A model generated the notes under the pieces. That model searched no databases and had not been told where the DNA came from. It was given only the letters and a program-made list of their open reading frames with translations. A DNA stretch of 64,000 nt from Bacteroidota bacterium (GTDB taxonomy: Bacteria; Bacteroidota; Bacteroidia; Bacteroidales; Lentimicrobiaceae): positions 8,210 to 72,209 of the forward strand of contig JAEYSM010000006.1 in NCBI GenBank assembly GCA_023434665.1, written 5' to 3'. A program made the position numbers and the translations under genes. Of the stretch, positions 55,036 through 63,930 are shown piece by piece (the stretch's first letter is position 1; the number at the start of each line of letters is the position of its first letter).

Positions 55036-56010
55036 TTACTGGTTTGGAAAACTCTTATACACCGGAATAATATCAACATCCAATTTGCGCAAATCACGCT
55101 TAGCTTTCTCAAAATCTTCAGTAAAGCCTAAAAGAAAACCTCCACCACCTGAACCACAAAGCTTTAAATAATATGATTGGGATTCAAGGCCATGCTTCCA
55201 AACCTTTTTGAAAGCTTCGGGAATCATTGGCTCCAGGTTTTCATATAAGAATGCTGATAATGAGAATAGAGTATTAAAGAATCGTTTTGTTTCTCCCTTT
55301 ATTAAGCTTCTAATACACTGATCATTGAGTGGGATCATTTCTTCCCTAACACGTGACATGTAAGAGTCAATTTTGCATCTGTCAAGAAAAGTATTGACAA
55401 GACCGCTTGTTTTTCCTGGTTTACCAGTATTTATAAGAAAAATAGCTCCTCTTTGATCATGTTTATACCGTGGGATGCCTACCATACTGATTTCTTTCTT
55501 ATTCTGGATAAGAAGTGGATGCTTCAGGTAACAATTCAAAGGATCCATTCCAGAGCTTGTCCCATGAAAATAAGACTCAAGTTGAGCCAACTGTTCTTTC
55601 AACTCGAGCATTTCATCTTTAGATAACTTTCGATCTCTTGCAAAATCCGATTTTACATATTTCTCGTATAGAGCTGCCACAAGTGCCCCTGAACTTCCAA
55701 TACCATAACCCTGAGGAATACTTGACTCGAAATACAGACTTTTATCAATATCGCTATTGAATGCTTCAATGTCAAAATTACATTTCAGCGTTCCATTGTC
55801 TTTAAGATTCTGTATATATAGAGAATATTCCTTTAAAAGTTTATTCGAACTTTGAGCAAAATCAAGATCAGTGTATTTGTCCTCGTTAATGTAACTTAAC
55901 TCGCCTTTAAAATGTGTATATGGAATCGTGAGACCCATGGAATCACAAAGGATACTATATTCTCCAAATAAAAGAATTTTGGCATAAAAAATGCCCGATC
56001 TTTTTTTCAT
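55036..56010 (-). CDS. mvk: Mevalonate kinase (GHMP family)
   Basis: 324 residues. AKILLFGEYSIL is the GHMP motif 1. The phosphate loop is IPQGYGIGSSGALVAAL near 94-110, and the C-terminal motif 3 is LCGSGGGGFLLGF. The Asp base is likely in GTSSGMDPLNCYL. The enzyme phosphorylates mevalonate with ATP. It is the last gene of a four-gene set transcribed leftward, starting one base after the decarboxylase stop. Assignment as mevalonate rather than phosphomevalonate kinase rests on family feel and operon position. Confidence 0.83.
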   Translation of the reverse strand: MKKRSGIFYAKILLFGEYSILCDSMGLTIPYTHFKGELSYINEDKYTDLDFAQSSNKLLKEYSLYIQNLKDNGTLKCNFDIEAFNSDIDKSLYFESSIPQGYGIGSSGALVAALYEKYVKSDFARDRKLSKDEMLELKEQLAQLESYFHGTSSGMDPLNCYLKHPLLIQNKKEISMVGIPRYKHDQRGAIFLINTGKPGKTSGLVNTFLDRCKIDSYMSRVREEMIPLNDQCIRSLIKGETKRFFNTLFSLSAFLYENLEPMIPEAFKKVWKHGLESQSYYLKLCGSGGGGFLLGFTEDFEKAKRDLRKLDVDIIPVYKSFPNQ

Positions 56011-56011
56011 T

Positions 56012-57097
56012 CTATTTACATTGCTTGTTTTGGGGCCCTATGCCAATCATATCGTTTAATATTTTTCCATCGAAACAGAAAGATCTCAGCGTTTCTAACA
56101 CATTTCTCACCTTTTCAGTTTCTTCCTCAGGATACAATATATGAAGGTTTGGGCCTGCGTCCAGCGTAAAACACATTCTGATGTTATTTTGTTTACGTAA
56201 TTCGTAAAAATGTTCAACAATATTTAAAGTATTTGGATGCATCAGTATAAATCCCGGTGAGGATGATAACATCATTGCATGAAGTGAAAGTGCCTCATTC
56301 TCCACAACTTCAGCGAAAACATCCCAATCATTTTCCTTTAAACTCTTTCTTAATCTTGTCAAATTAACCATGGCTTGTTCATACCTCGCATTGGCAAATG
56401 GATGACCTTTCATTAATTCATGCCCTGCTCTGCTGGAAACTTTTTTAGGTGATTGATCTACAATAAGAATTGAATCTCTGATATTCCTAAACAATTTTCC
56501 AGGTTCAAAGTCTATGGGAACTGAATAATCATCAGATGATCCCACAAAATCCGGATGTTGGCCCCAGATACTAAAGCCTCCATAAACTGAGCGACAGGCA
56601 CTACCAGAGCCTAATCGTGCTATAAAGGAAGCATTTCTTATTATCTCATTATCAGGAAGCCTTTTATCTGAAAGTTGTTGCTGGATACATTCCAAACATA
56701 GTGCCAAAGCACTCATTGCTGATGCGGATGAAGCGATTCCGGCCGAATGAGGAAAATTATTACCACTCTCTATATATAGCTTTACGTATGGAAGAAACTC
56801 CAGGTGCCCCTGAAGATGAAAAAGAAAGTTTTCTATTTTTTGAGCAAATTCATCGTTACGTTCCCCTTCAAAAATAAAACTAACTTCTGGACCATTTTCA
56901 TCAGTATTGTATTCGGCCGTAACTTTTGTAATTGTATACGCCTCAGTCAGGGAGAAACTCAACGAAGGATTAGCTGGCAATTGGAAACCTTTCTTACCCC
57001 AATACTTTATTAAGGCAATATTGGAAGGACTTAACCAGCATGTTCGCACTGTCTTTGACAGCTTTTCTCTAAAATCTGATGATAGATTCATGATCAT
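56012..57097 (-). CDS. mvaD: Diphosphomevalonate decarboxylase
   Basis: 361 residues; a second ATG at 57091 is an alternative. SPSNIALIKYWGKKGFQLPANPSLSFSL is diagnostic of the family. The phosphate loop follows as HSAGIASSASAMSALAL, and GSGSACRSVYGGF and LDAGPNLHIL come later. It carries out the ATP-dependent decarboxylation of mevalonate 5-diphosphate to isopentenyl diphosphate. Its start overlaps the end of the preceding GHMP kinase gene by 29 bases, which shows tight operon packing. Confidence 0.95.
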   Translation of the reverse strand: MIMNLSSDFREKLSKTVRTCWLSPSNIALIKYWGKKGFQLPANPSLSFSLTEAYTITKVTAEYNTDENGPEVSFIFEGERNDEFAQKIENFLFHLQGHLEFLPYVKLYIESGNNFPHSAGIASSASAMSALALCLECIQQQLSDKRLPDNEIIRNASFIARLGSGSACRSVYGGFSIWGQHPDFVGSSDDYSVPIDFEPGKLFRNIRDSILIVDQSPKKVSSRAGHELMKGHPFANARYEQAMVNLTRLRKSLKENDWDVFAEVVENEALSLHAMMLSSSPGFILMHPNTLNIVEHFYELRKQNNIRMCFTLDAGPNLHILYPEEETEKVRNVLETLRSFCFDGKILNDMIGIGPQNKQCK

Positions 57098-58034
57098 TAT
57101 ACGCTTTATGGTTTAACACCAAGTCATCATAAGAATAAATAACTTCTATTTCCTTCCTCCTAAAATATTCTTTGATATAACCTTCACCTTCTGCCGAACC
57201 AGTAAGAATAAAGTCGCCTCCCCAGGCACCAAGTGATTTGATAAAGCCGTTAAAGTCACTAAATAACTTCTCTTTTATTGTGGTAGTATCTAACACAGAT
57301 GCAATGACTTGCTCGTGTTTTTCCATTAAAGATGCAAAGGTAACTAATTCCTGTACTTCTACGATCTTACTGGAAATTTCTGATATAGTTTTTAATGGAT
57401 ATTCTAAATTGTCTTTCTTAATAAGCCTGTATCTGCTGATTTCTTTGTTTGTGTCCTGTTTTTTCCCTAAGTAAACAAAAAATAGTGATTTTGAAAATGA
57501 TGGATTAAAATTTGCATTTGAATACACTGCAGTTGACTTATCAATCTTTTGATAAAAGATTGGGTGATTGACATCTGCACTTACAATATCATAACCCGAT
57601 CCTTCTGAAACGCTTGAGTGTAATTTATACTTATCGGAATTGAAAAGCGATGCAATTAATGCTATAATGGTTGAACTGCTTCCTAACCCTAAAAACCGAT
57701 CAAAATTTAAATGAGTATGAATATCCATACCATTTTGGTATGGAAATCCAACACTCAGATGACTGGCTGTTATTAATAGTTTCTGAATGAAAGATGCCGT
57801 TTTGTCTTCTGAGGCATTGAGGATTGTGAAAGAATCGGTACTATATTTGGCTTCAAACCAAACACCATTAGTGTCAGAGGCTCTCCATGAAATTAAACCA
57901 TCTGCTTTGGGCAACCATTCAAGTGTCTGTCCATATACTACGGGAACCGACAGCGCTTTAGCACCATCTAAAACAAGATATTCACCAGTCAACAATAATT
58001 TTCCGTTGGCTCGAAGGAATGTTCCTTTTGTCAT
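57069..58034 (-). CDS. GYDIA-type GHMP kinase, probable phosphomevalonate kinase
   Basis: 321 residues from ATG 58034. The frame continues upstream to 58061, but that would overlap HMG-CoA reductase. LRANGKLLLTGEYLVLDGA is the N-terminal motif, FLGLGSSSTIIALIASLF the phosphate loop, and SGYDIVSAD corresponds to the family's GYDIA signature. Such kinases occur in Bacteroidota mevalonate operons without a firm reaction assignment. Because the operon has mevalonate kinase and decarboxylase but no other kinase, this one most simply phosphorylates 5-phosphomevalonate (inference). Confidence 0.82.
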   Translation of the reverse strand: MTKGTFLRANGKLLLTGEYLVLDGAKALSVPVVYGQTLEWLPKADGLISWRASDTNGVWFEAKYSTDSFTILNASEDKTASFIQKLLITASHLSVGFPYQNGMDIHTHLNFDRFLGLGSSSTIIALIASLFNSDKYKLHSSVSEGSGYDIVSADVNHPIFYQKIDKSTAVYSNANFNPSFSKSLFFVYLGKKQDTNKEISRYRLIKKDNLEYPLKTISEISSKIVEVQELVTFASLMEKHEQVIASVLDTTTIKEKLFSDFNGFIKSLGAWGGDFILTGSAEGEGYIKEYFRRKEIEVIYSYDDLVLNHKAYNDHESIIRF

Positions 58035-58035
58035 G

Positions 58036-59382
58036 TTAATGCGACTGACTACGCAATGCAATTAAGAAAGACTGGACTGCGCTATGCGAAACCTTGTTTC
58101 TCTTGAAATGTTCAACTGCCAGTCTTTTTTCTGCTTCACTTGCACCATAAACATTCAAAATATTGAAAAGATGCATTTTCATGTGGCCTACCTGAATTCC
58201 CTTGGTTGTAAGAGATTTTAACGCTCCGAAATTATTTGCAAGACCAATCACTGATGCAATCTGCATCAATTCCCTTGCATTGGGATTCCCAAGAATTTCA
58301 AGTGATAATTTAGCTAGTGGATGAAGGGATGTGAGACCACCAACAGTTCCCAATGCAATTGGAAGTGTAAGTGTGTATTTGAATCTGTCCTTATCTAATT
58401 CAATATCTGTGAGACTTCTGTATTTACCTGACCGGGCAGCAAAGGCATGTCCACAAGCTTCAACTGCTCTGAAGTCGTTTCCTGTTGACAAAACAACTGC
58501 ATCTACACCATTAAAGATCCCTTTATTATGAGTGGTTGCTCTGTATACATCTATTTTAGCTATTTCAACTGCTACTTGAAATTTCCGTGCAAATTCATAT
58601 CCCGTAAGGCTTTCGTCAATTTTATCAAATGCAGAAATATCGCATTCCACCCATGTCTTAACCAGACATTCAGGTGTATAGTTAGATAAAATCGACATAA
58701 TTACCTGAAGATCCTTCTCTTCAAACAAACCACTCTCGTTTACGAAACTTCTGAGAGCAGTAGCGTATTCTTCCAGACAACTATTTATAAAGTTAGCACC
58801 CATTGAATCTACAGTCTCAAATCGAACCTCCAACTGATAATAATCTTTGAGGTCAGCTGACTTGTCAATTAGATCCATCGAAATGACACCTCCACCTCTT
58901 TTCTCCATATTGGCAGTTATGGAAGATGACCTTTCAAGCATTACTTGTTTTAATAAAGCAAAGTGCTCTCTTAATATCCGTATATCTCCACTCCATATAA
59001 AATGAACCTGTCCGATTTTTATTGTAGAAATCACCTCACTTTTAAATCCCCCATTAGTTGCCCAAAACTTCGCACTTTTTGATGCTGCAGCAATTACTGA
59101 ACTTTCTTCAATGACCATTGGAACCATAAACATTTTCCCATTTATAAGAACATTGGGAGCAATACCATATGGTATAAAGTAATTTGTGAGCGTATTCTCA
59201 CTGAACTCATCAAAAGCTTGCTGGATTTGTGGATTTGAATGCCAGAACGACTTTATAAGATTCTTAATTTCATCAGGAGCAGAAAAAAAGGAAACAATTG
59301 TATCTATCTTCTGTTCCTTTGAGAATTTTGAAAAGCCTTTAATCACGCTTCTATCATTCATAATTTCATGGTTCTGGGACAT
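58036..59382 (-). CDS. mvaA: Hydroxymethylglutaryl-CoA reductase, class II
   Basis: 448 residues. PYGIAPNVLINGKMFMVPMVIEESSVIAAAS is the substrate-binding entry; ATTHNKGIFNGVDAVVLSTGNDFRA carries the catalytic Lys; GHMKMH near the C-terminus carries the catalytic His. This pattern belongs to the class II enzymes first known from mevalonate degraders. Here it heads a biosynthetic set with a GHMP kinase, decarboxylase and mevalonate kinase. It reduces HMG-CoA to mevalonate, so it feeds isoprenoid synthesis. HMG-CoA synthase is not in the window. First gene of the leftward operon. Confidence 0.95.
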   Translation of the reverse strand: MSQNHEIMNDRSVIKGFSKFSKEQKIDTIVSFFSAPDEIKNLIKSFWHSNPQIQQAFDEFSENTLTNYFIPYGIAPNVLINGKMFMVPMVIEESSVIAAASKSAKFWATNGGFKSEVISTIKIGQVHFIWSGDIRILREHFALLKQVMLERSSSITANMEKRGGGVISMDLIDKSADLKDYYQLEVRFETVDSMGANFINSCLEEYATALRSFVNESGLFEEKDLQVIMSILSNYTPECLVKTWVECDISAFDKIDESLTGYEFARKFQVAVEIAKIDVYRATTHNKGIFNGVDAVVLSTGNDFRAVEACGHAFAARSGKYRSLTDIELDKDRFKYTLTLPIALGTVGGLTSLHPLAKLSLEILGNPNARELMQIASVIGLANNFGALKSLTTKGIQVGHMKMHLFNILNVYGASEAEKRLAVEHFKRNKVSHSAVQSFLIALRSQSH

Positions 59383-59560
59383 GGCAATTTAATTTAACTT
59401 TTCCTGATAACGCAAACTGATAGTACAAATTTAGGAAATAAGAAGGCTCATTAGAGTTTCTGTTCTGTATTTCTTAAAATATGCGTAATATTGACAATTG
59501 AACATTTATACTGGAAAAATTATTCATTAACTTCATTATTAATTGTTTTCCTATACCGAT

Positions 59561-59764
59561 ATGACAATTTTTATCAATAATGAGCCCTATGAGATCTTTG
59601 AAGGAGCACGCGTAATTGACGCTATCAATTTATATTTGAGCTCTAATCCATACCTGAAGAACCATTTAGCAACTGAAGTTACTGACCAATATGGAAACAC
59701 ATTAATGGATAGAGGCAGGCTACTGCCGGGTGCAGAATTAATCATAGACTCTGAAACAGCGTAA
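59561..59764 (+). CDS. Small beta-grasp-like protein (ThiS/MoaD-like), function unknown
   Basis: 67 residues from ATG 59561 (an in-frame ATG at 59543 is less likely). MTIFINNEPYEIFEGARVIDAINLYL has the strand-strand-helix start of ubiquitin-like sulfur carriers, and it ends GRLLPGAELIID, the last strand. The usual C-terminal Gly-Gly is missing, since the protein ends DSETA, so it cannot act as a normal sulfur carrier. It is 5 bases upstream of the 5'-nucleotidase gene and almost certainly co-transcribed. The fold call is by eye and uncertain. Confidence 0.65.
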   Translation: MTIFINNEPYEIFEGARVIDAINLYLSSNPYLKNHLATEVTDQYGNTLMDRGRLLPGAELIIDSETA

Positions 59765-59769
59765 TACAT

Positions 59770-61209
59770 ATGAAATCAAGAACCTTAATCCTTTATGTCA
59801 CTTTTTTTCTTTTATCCTTTTCGGTTATTCAAACAAAAGCCGTAACAAGTGATACAGTTAAAATTGTAATTCTTTCACTAAATGATCAACATGCTAAAAT
59901 TGATAATTATGGACATCTGAAAGCAGCTTTAGATGAAATAAGAAGCAAAAACAATGACGTATTACTTTTTGCTGCTGGTGATAATTTCACCGGTAATCCT
60001 ATTGTTGACCAATATGTTGATAAAGGATTTCCGATTATTGATTTGATGAATACTGTTGGCTTCAATGCAACGGCCATTGGTAATCATGAATTTGATTATG
60101 GGCAGGAAACTTTAGGCAGGAGAATTGAACAAGCTTCTTTCCCATTCCTGAATTCTAATATTAAAGATGAATCAGGGAATCCCAAGTATAAGCCATATCA
60201 TATCTTTAAGTTGAATAATGGGATTCGGGTTGCTGTAATTAGTGCAATTCAATTAGGCACAGATGGAACCCCTGATTCACATCCGTCAAATCTTAAAGGT
60301 CTTTTTTTTAATGATGGGATATCCGAGCTTTTAAAATATAAAAACCTCCGCGATAGTTGCGATATTTTTATAGCGCTGACACACATTGGATTTGAGGAGG
60401 ACATTAAACTTGCGGAACAAATGCCACAACTTGATCTCATTTTAGGTGGTCATACTCATACTCTTACCAAGCCTTCACATCTTGTGAATGGCATCAACAT
60501 ATTGCAAGCAGGTTCTAATGTCAGAAATCTTTCAAAAACCACTATCTACATTGTAAACGGCAAAGCAGTTAAAATAACACCCGAAATGCTTGATCTTACC
60601 AAGTATAAACCAGGTGATCCTGAAATTGAGAACAAGCTCAGGTTATTTAATGATAACAAAGAGCTAAACAAGGTAATCGGCAAAACATCAGGAATGCATG
60701 GATCGGATGAATTAGGTTCTATGATGACAGATGCTGTTACTTCATTAAAAGAAGTAGATGTCGCTTTTCAGAATAATGGCGGAATCAGAATTGATATGCT
60801 GGAGCAAGGTGACATATCTGTAAAAGATGTTTATAAACTTGATCCTTTTGGTAATGAAGTAATATTGATATCTATGTCTCCAAAAGAAATCAAATCACTT
60901 ATTCTGAACGCTTATATTCAGGCAGGAAATAGCATTGATCTTCAGGTTTCAGGACTCACCTACACAGTTATAACTGATCAGAATAATAAAGCTGGCAACG
61001 TTGAACTGAAATGGCCTGATGGTAAGAAAGTGAAAAAATGCAAAAAAATAAATGTCGGTTTGAATAGCTACATCGCCAGCAGTTATAAGTTTGACCACAA
61101 GGATCCAGGAAAATCTTTATATATTACAACAGCAGAAACGCTGATAAATTATATTAAAAGCCAAAAGGACATAAATTACAAAGGAGTAAAAAGAGCATTT
61201 GTTAAATAG
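59770..61209 (+). CDS. Secreted 5'-nucleotidase/metallophosphatase (UshA family)
   Basis: 479 residues with signal peptide ending VIQTKA. The N-terminal metallophosphatase domain has LNDQHAKID, AGDNFTGNP, GNHEFDYG, THIGFEED and GGHTHT, which give the two-metal site. The C-terminal 5'-nucleotidase domain begins near residue 290 (GSMMTDAVTS, QNNGGIRIDM, LDPFGNEV) and holds the substrate-binding aromatic region. It would release phosphate from nucleotides in the periplasm. Most relatives have HD/NDxHG; Gln replaces Thr/Ser here in NDQHA, a conservative change. It follows the small beta-grasp-like gene. Confidence 0.93.
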   Translation: MKSRTLILYVTFFLLSFSVIQTKAVTSDTVKIVILSLNDQHAKIDNYGHLKAALDEIRSKNNDVLLFAAGDNFTGNPIVDQYVDKGFPIIDLMNTVGFNATAIGNHEFDYGQETLGRRIEQASFPFLNSNIKDESGNPKYKPYHIFKLNNGIRVAVISAIQLGTDGTPDSHPSNLKGLFFNDGISELLKYKNLRDSCDIFIALTHIGFEEDIKLAEQMPQLDLILGGHTHTLTKPSHLVNGINILQAGSNVRNLSKTTIYIVNGKAVKITPEMLDLTKYKPGDPEIENKLRLFNDNKELNKVIGKTSGMHGSDELGSMMTDAVTSLKEVDVAFQNNGGIRIDMLEQGDISVKDVYKLDPFGNEVILISMSPKEIKSLILNAYIQAGNSIDLQVSGLTYTVITDQNNKAGNVELKWPDGKKVKKCKKINVGLNSYIASSYKFDHKDPGKSLYITTAETLINYIKSQKDINYKGVKRAFVK

Positions 61210-61301
61210 CTGGTTTCTTCTCTCAAGGCTCAAGAAAGAGATCCATTGATTCTGAAGGTGTCAGATGAAGACACAACCAAAAGTTAACTTAATTTTAGTT
61301 C

Positions 61302-61838
61302 TTACCATTTTTCTTCAGGAACCTCAACTTTAGGTTCCATGCCGGCTTTTAAACTGGCGATAATTTCTTTAACCTTTGTGTCAACCTGTGTGATATAATT
61401 TTCCCATAATGGAGAATACATAGGATCATCTTTATTAAACCAGCGTTCAACAGGAAAACGCGACGCCTGACGTAAAGTAAGATTAGTGATTGTGTATCTG
61501 TATCTTCCGGGCCTGAATTCAATTCTCATCTCATAATTGACAATTCCTGCCTGTACTCTAACGTCACCATCCATATTCTCTATTTCAATCCGGTGAAGAA
61601 GTTCAATAACTCCACTCTCCCTATTCCTTACTCTTGAAACATCTGCAGGATTCTTATAATAACTGTTCAACCATTCAATTCCTCTGATGTAGAGTTCGTC
61701 TTGTGTACCTGGTTGTTGAACTACATCCTGATAAGTGACCAATTGAGAATTCACATCAATTGGGAATACATCACTGCTTTGAGAATAGGAACAAAATGGA
61801 AGCAATACTGCCAATAATAGGAAATTTAATCTATTCAT
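61302..61838 (-). CDS. DUF4468 family secreted protein
   Basis: 178 residues with signal peptide MNRLNFLLLAVLLPFCSYSQ. The mature part (YIRGIEWLNSYYKNPADV, MRIEFRPGRYRYTITNLTL) has the TBP-like strand and helix order of the DUF4468 domain, a family largely limited to Bacteroidota envelope proteins. No enzyme motif is seen. It is downstream of the group II intron on the same strand, so it probably keeps its own promoter in the 3' exon region (61839-61959). Confidence 0.8.
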   Translation of the reverse strand: MNRLNFLLLAVLLPFCSYSQSSDVFPIDVNSQLVTYQDVVQQPGTQDELYIRGIEWLNSYYKNPADVSRVRNRESGVIELLHRIEIENMDGDVRVQAGIVNYEMRIEFRPGRYRYTITNLTLRQASRFPVERWFNKDDPMYSPLWENYITQVDTKVKEIIASLKAGMEPKVEVPEEKW

Positions 61839-61970
61839 TTTTTAAGCTTTATATTACAAATATAGCAACTGGTTATAACTTTACCTATCCTTTAACAAAA
61901 ATGATGCTAAAATGGAATAAAAATTCAATTATGTATCAAATCGTTCGGAATAGAATCCAATCGAGTAGGA

Positions 61971-62006
61971 GGAAAATAAAATAGTTTTCCTCCTATTTTA
62001 TTTTCC
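61971..62006 (-). other. Intron domain VI hairpin
   Basis: GGAAAATAAAATAG and CTATTTTATTTTCC form a perfect 14-bp stem with an 8-base loop. It has no clear bulged adenosine, which would fit splicing by hydrolysis as described for class IIC introns. Confidence 0.7.
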
Positions 62007-62016
62007 GACCTCTCAC

Positions 62017-62049
62017 ACCACCGTACGTACGGTTCTCGTATACGGCGGT
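62017..62049 (-). ncRNA. Intron domain V
   Basis: On the minus strand ACCGCCGTA-TACG is followed by AGAAC and CGTA, a 2-base CG bulge, and TACGGTGGT. This is the catalytic hairpin of group II introns and differs from the Oceanobacillus sequence that I recall by few bases. It starts 4 bases after the maturase stop codon. Confidence 0.85.
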
Positions 62050-62052
62050 TCC

Positions 62053-63462
62053 TTAATAAACGATTCTAACCTTTAAGTAATGATCCAAGAGGAAGATGTA
62101 GCCGGCTTTAGCAAGTTTATCAATAGTAATACTTGTATTTAGAATGTAACTCCCAGCGATGCGCCAGTAGCCTTTTCTGGTATTTGCCCATTCATATGCC
62201 TTGCTCTTATCAACTCCTAAAGATATCAGATTTTTCATTTTGGTCTTTACTCGTTTCCATTGTTTCCATATCACCATCCTGATTCTCCGACGTAACCATT
62301 CGTCTAACTTTTTAAGAAGCATTTGCATGTCTGCTAGTTTGAAGTAGTTGACCCAGCCTGTTATAAATTGCTTGAGTAACTCCTTCCTTCTTTCATTTCC
62401 CCATCCGTTGCTTCTACTTGTTAGCACTTTAAGCCTTGCCTTAAGTTTAAGTGCCGATGTGGGGTGTAGACGAAAACGACATTTACCTTTCAGTCAGTAA
62501 AAGGAGTAGCCAAGGAATTTCACATTACTAACTTTATCAGTTTTGCTCTTTTCCCTATTTACTTTAAGAAAGAGTTTATTCTCAATGTATGGGATTATGT
62601 TTCCCATTACTCTTTCTGCACCTCTTATACTTTTACATAAAATTAGCAGGTCGTCAGCATAGCGTACATACTTGTGCCCTCTCTTGTCCAGTTCTTTATC
62701 CAGCTCGTTAAGCATAATGTTACCTAGTAAAGGACTTAATGGCCCCCCTTGTGGTACCCCCTGCTCATTGGTTTTAAAGCCCTCGTTGATCAGTACTTTA
62801 GCATTCAAGTATTTGTTAATCAAAGATACCACACGTCCATCTTTAATGGTTTCTGATATCACTTGTATCAACTTACTGTGATTAACTGTGTCAAAGAACT
62901 TTTCTAAGTCCATATCTACAGCATACACATATCCTTCGTCTATGTACTTCTTGCACTGCTGCAATGCCTTGTGGGCATCTCGTTTGGGTCTAAATCCGTA
63001 ACTGTAATCTGAAAACTGACGCTCATAGATTGGTGTTAATACCTGGGATATAGCCTGCTGGATTACCCTGTCAACTACTGTGGGTATTCCTAACTGGCGC
63101 TTCTTCCCGTCTTCCTTTGGTATTTCTACCCTTCGAACTGCTTGAGGGCGGTATTTACCCTGCAAGATGGATGAAATAAGTTCATCTTTATGATCAACAA
63201 GATAATCTCTTAAAGATTCGACTTGCATCTTGTCAATCCCACCTGCACCCTTGTTACGCATTACTTGTAAGTATGCCTCATTCAAGTTCTTAGGCGACAA
63301 AATAAACTCCATCAATCCAAATTCACTTAAAGTGTTGCTTGTGACTTCCTTTTCAGTCATCCACATAAAGGTCTGCCCTTCCACATATCCTTCAGATTCT
63401 GTCTTATTCTTTTGCGGATAGGTCTCAAATTCTCCCGAGATTTTCTGCATTCGTTCCTTCAT
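62053..63462 (-). pseudogene. ltrA: Group II intron reverse transcriptase/maturase, interrupted by TGA
   Basis: Read through, the frame encodes 469 codons. The first 322 residues carry the RT domain: DRVIQQAISQVLTPIYE, SYGFRPKRDAHKALQ, GVPQGGPLSPLL, RYADDLLI and the thumb start FLGYSFY. A TGA at 62494-62496 stops translation there, yet the same frame continues without any shift through KGKCRFRLHPTS, the maturase X domain (GWGNERRKELLKQFITGWVNYF), and ends at 62053. One C to T change (CGA to TGA) would explain it. The thumb and X domain are thus lost unless the stop is read through. Cut in two, the maturase is probably inactive. Confidence 0.9.
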
Positions 63463-63877
63463 TTAGTAACATTCATTGATTCACTTATTAAGGTTCAGCC
63501 CTTCGGTGACTTGTCGTTAGTCCCTACTATGGCTTCGGCTGACTTCTCACGATAAATCTTATTTCAACCGTATTTCACTATTCATTTACATACGTCCGTG
63601 AGATCTCCCGTGGTAAGATTAATCACTTTCACTCCATGCCCTTGCCATATTTACACTCAAACATCCGTTTAGCCTTTGGACTTCGATTTGTCTTGCAATC
63701 TCATCCTGTTTGAAGTGCCTTATATAGTTCGTGTTCCTCAAGGCGGAGCTTTGCCTCCAGCTTCCTTCAGATTCTGTCTCACGACAGACACCCTTGCTCT
63801 TGGCTAATGGTTGGCGGCTAAAAACCCCCATAAAGGACTTTCACCTTCAAGTTATTAATCATGCACGGCACACAAGC

Positions 63878-63911
63878 AAAAACCTGCACAATGTTTATTG
63901 TGCAGGTTTTT
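63878..63911 (-). terminator. dnaK terminator
   Basis: AAAAACCTGCACAAT pairs perfectly over 15 bp with ATTGTGCAGGTTTTT around a 4-base loop. On the minus strand the T run ends at 63878, and the intron starts at 63873. Confidence 0.92.
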
Positions 63912-63930
63912 CTTTTATGTATTACTTAGA

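Larger units (their letters stand above)
61960..63873 (-). mobile_element. Group IIC intron with maturase frame
   Basis: The minus strand begins GTGTGCC (63873), continues GGTGAAAGTCC, CAAGGGTGTC, then GAATCTGAAGGAAGC and GAGGAACACGAAC, all landmarks of the Oceanobacillus-type group IIC domain I. The maturase frame follows, then domain V at 62017-62049 (ACCGCCGTA...TACGGTGGT) and a domain VI hairpin, and the RNA ends near CTACTCGAT at 61960. Length is about 1.9 kb, usual for this class. It sits 4 bases after the T run of the dnaK terminator, the typical site for class IIC. Boundaries are estimated from conserved ends. The maturase is interrupted. Confidence 0.9.

Noticed and set aside
62494..62496. 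Selenocysteine or programmed readthrough at TGA
   Set aside because: Group II maturases have no selenocysteine, no SECIS-like hairpin follows, and a C to T change in an Arg codon explains it better.
63619..63831. 70-codon open frame on the minus strand
   Set aside because: It covers domain I of the group II intron, whose RNA motifs account for it.
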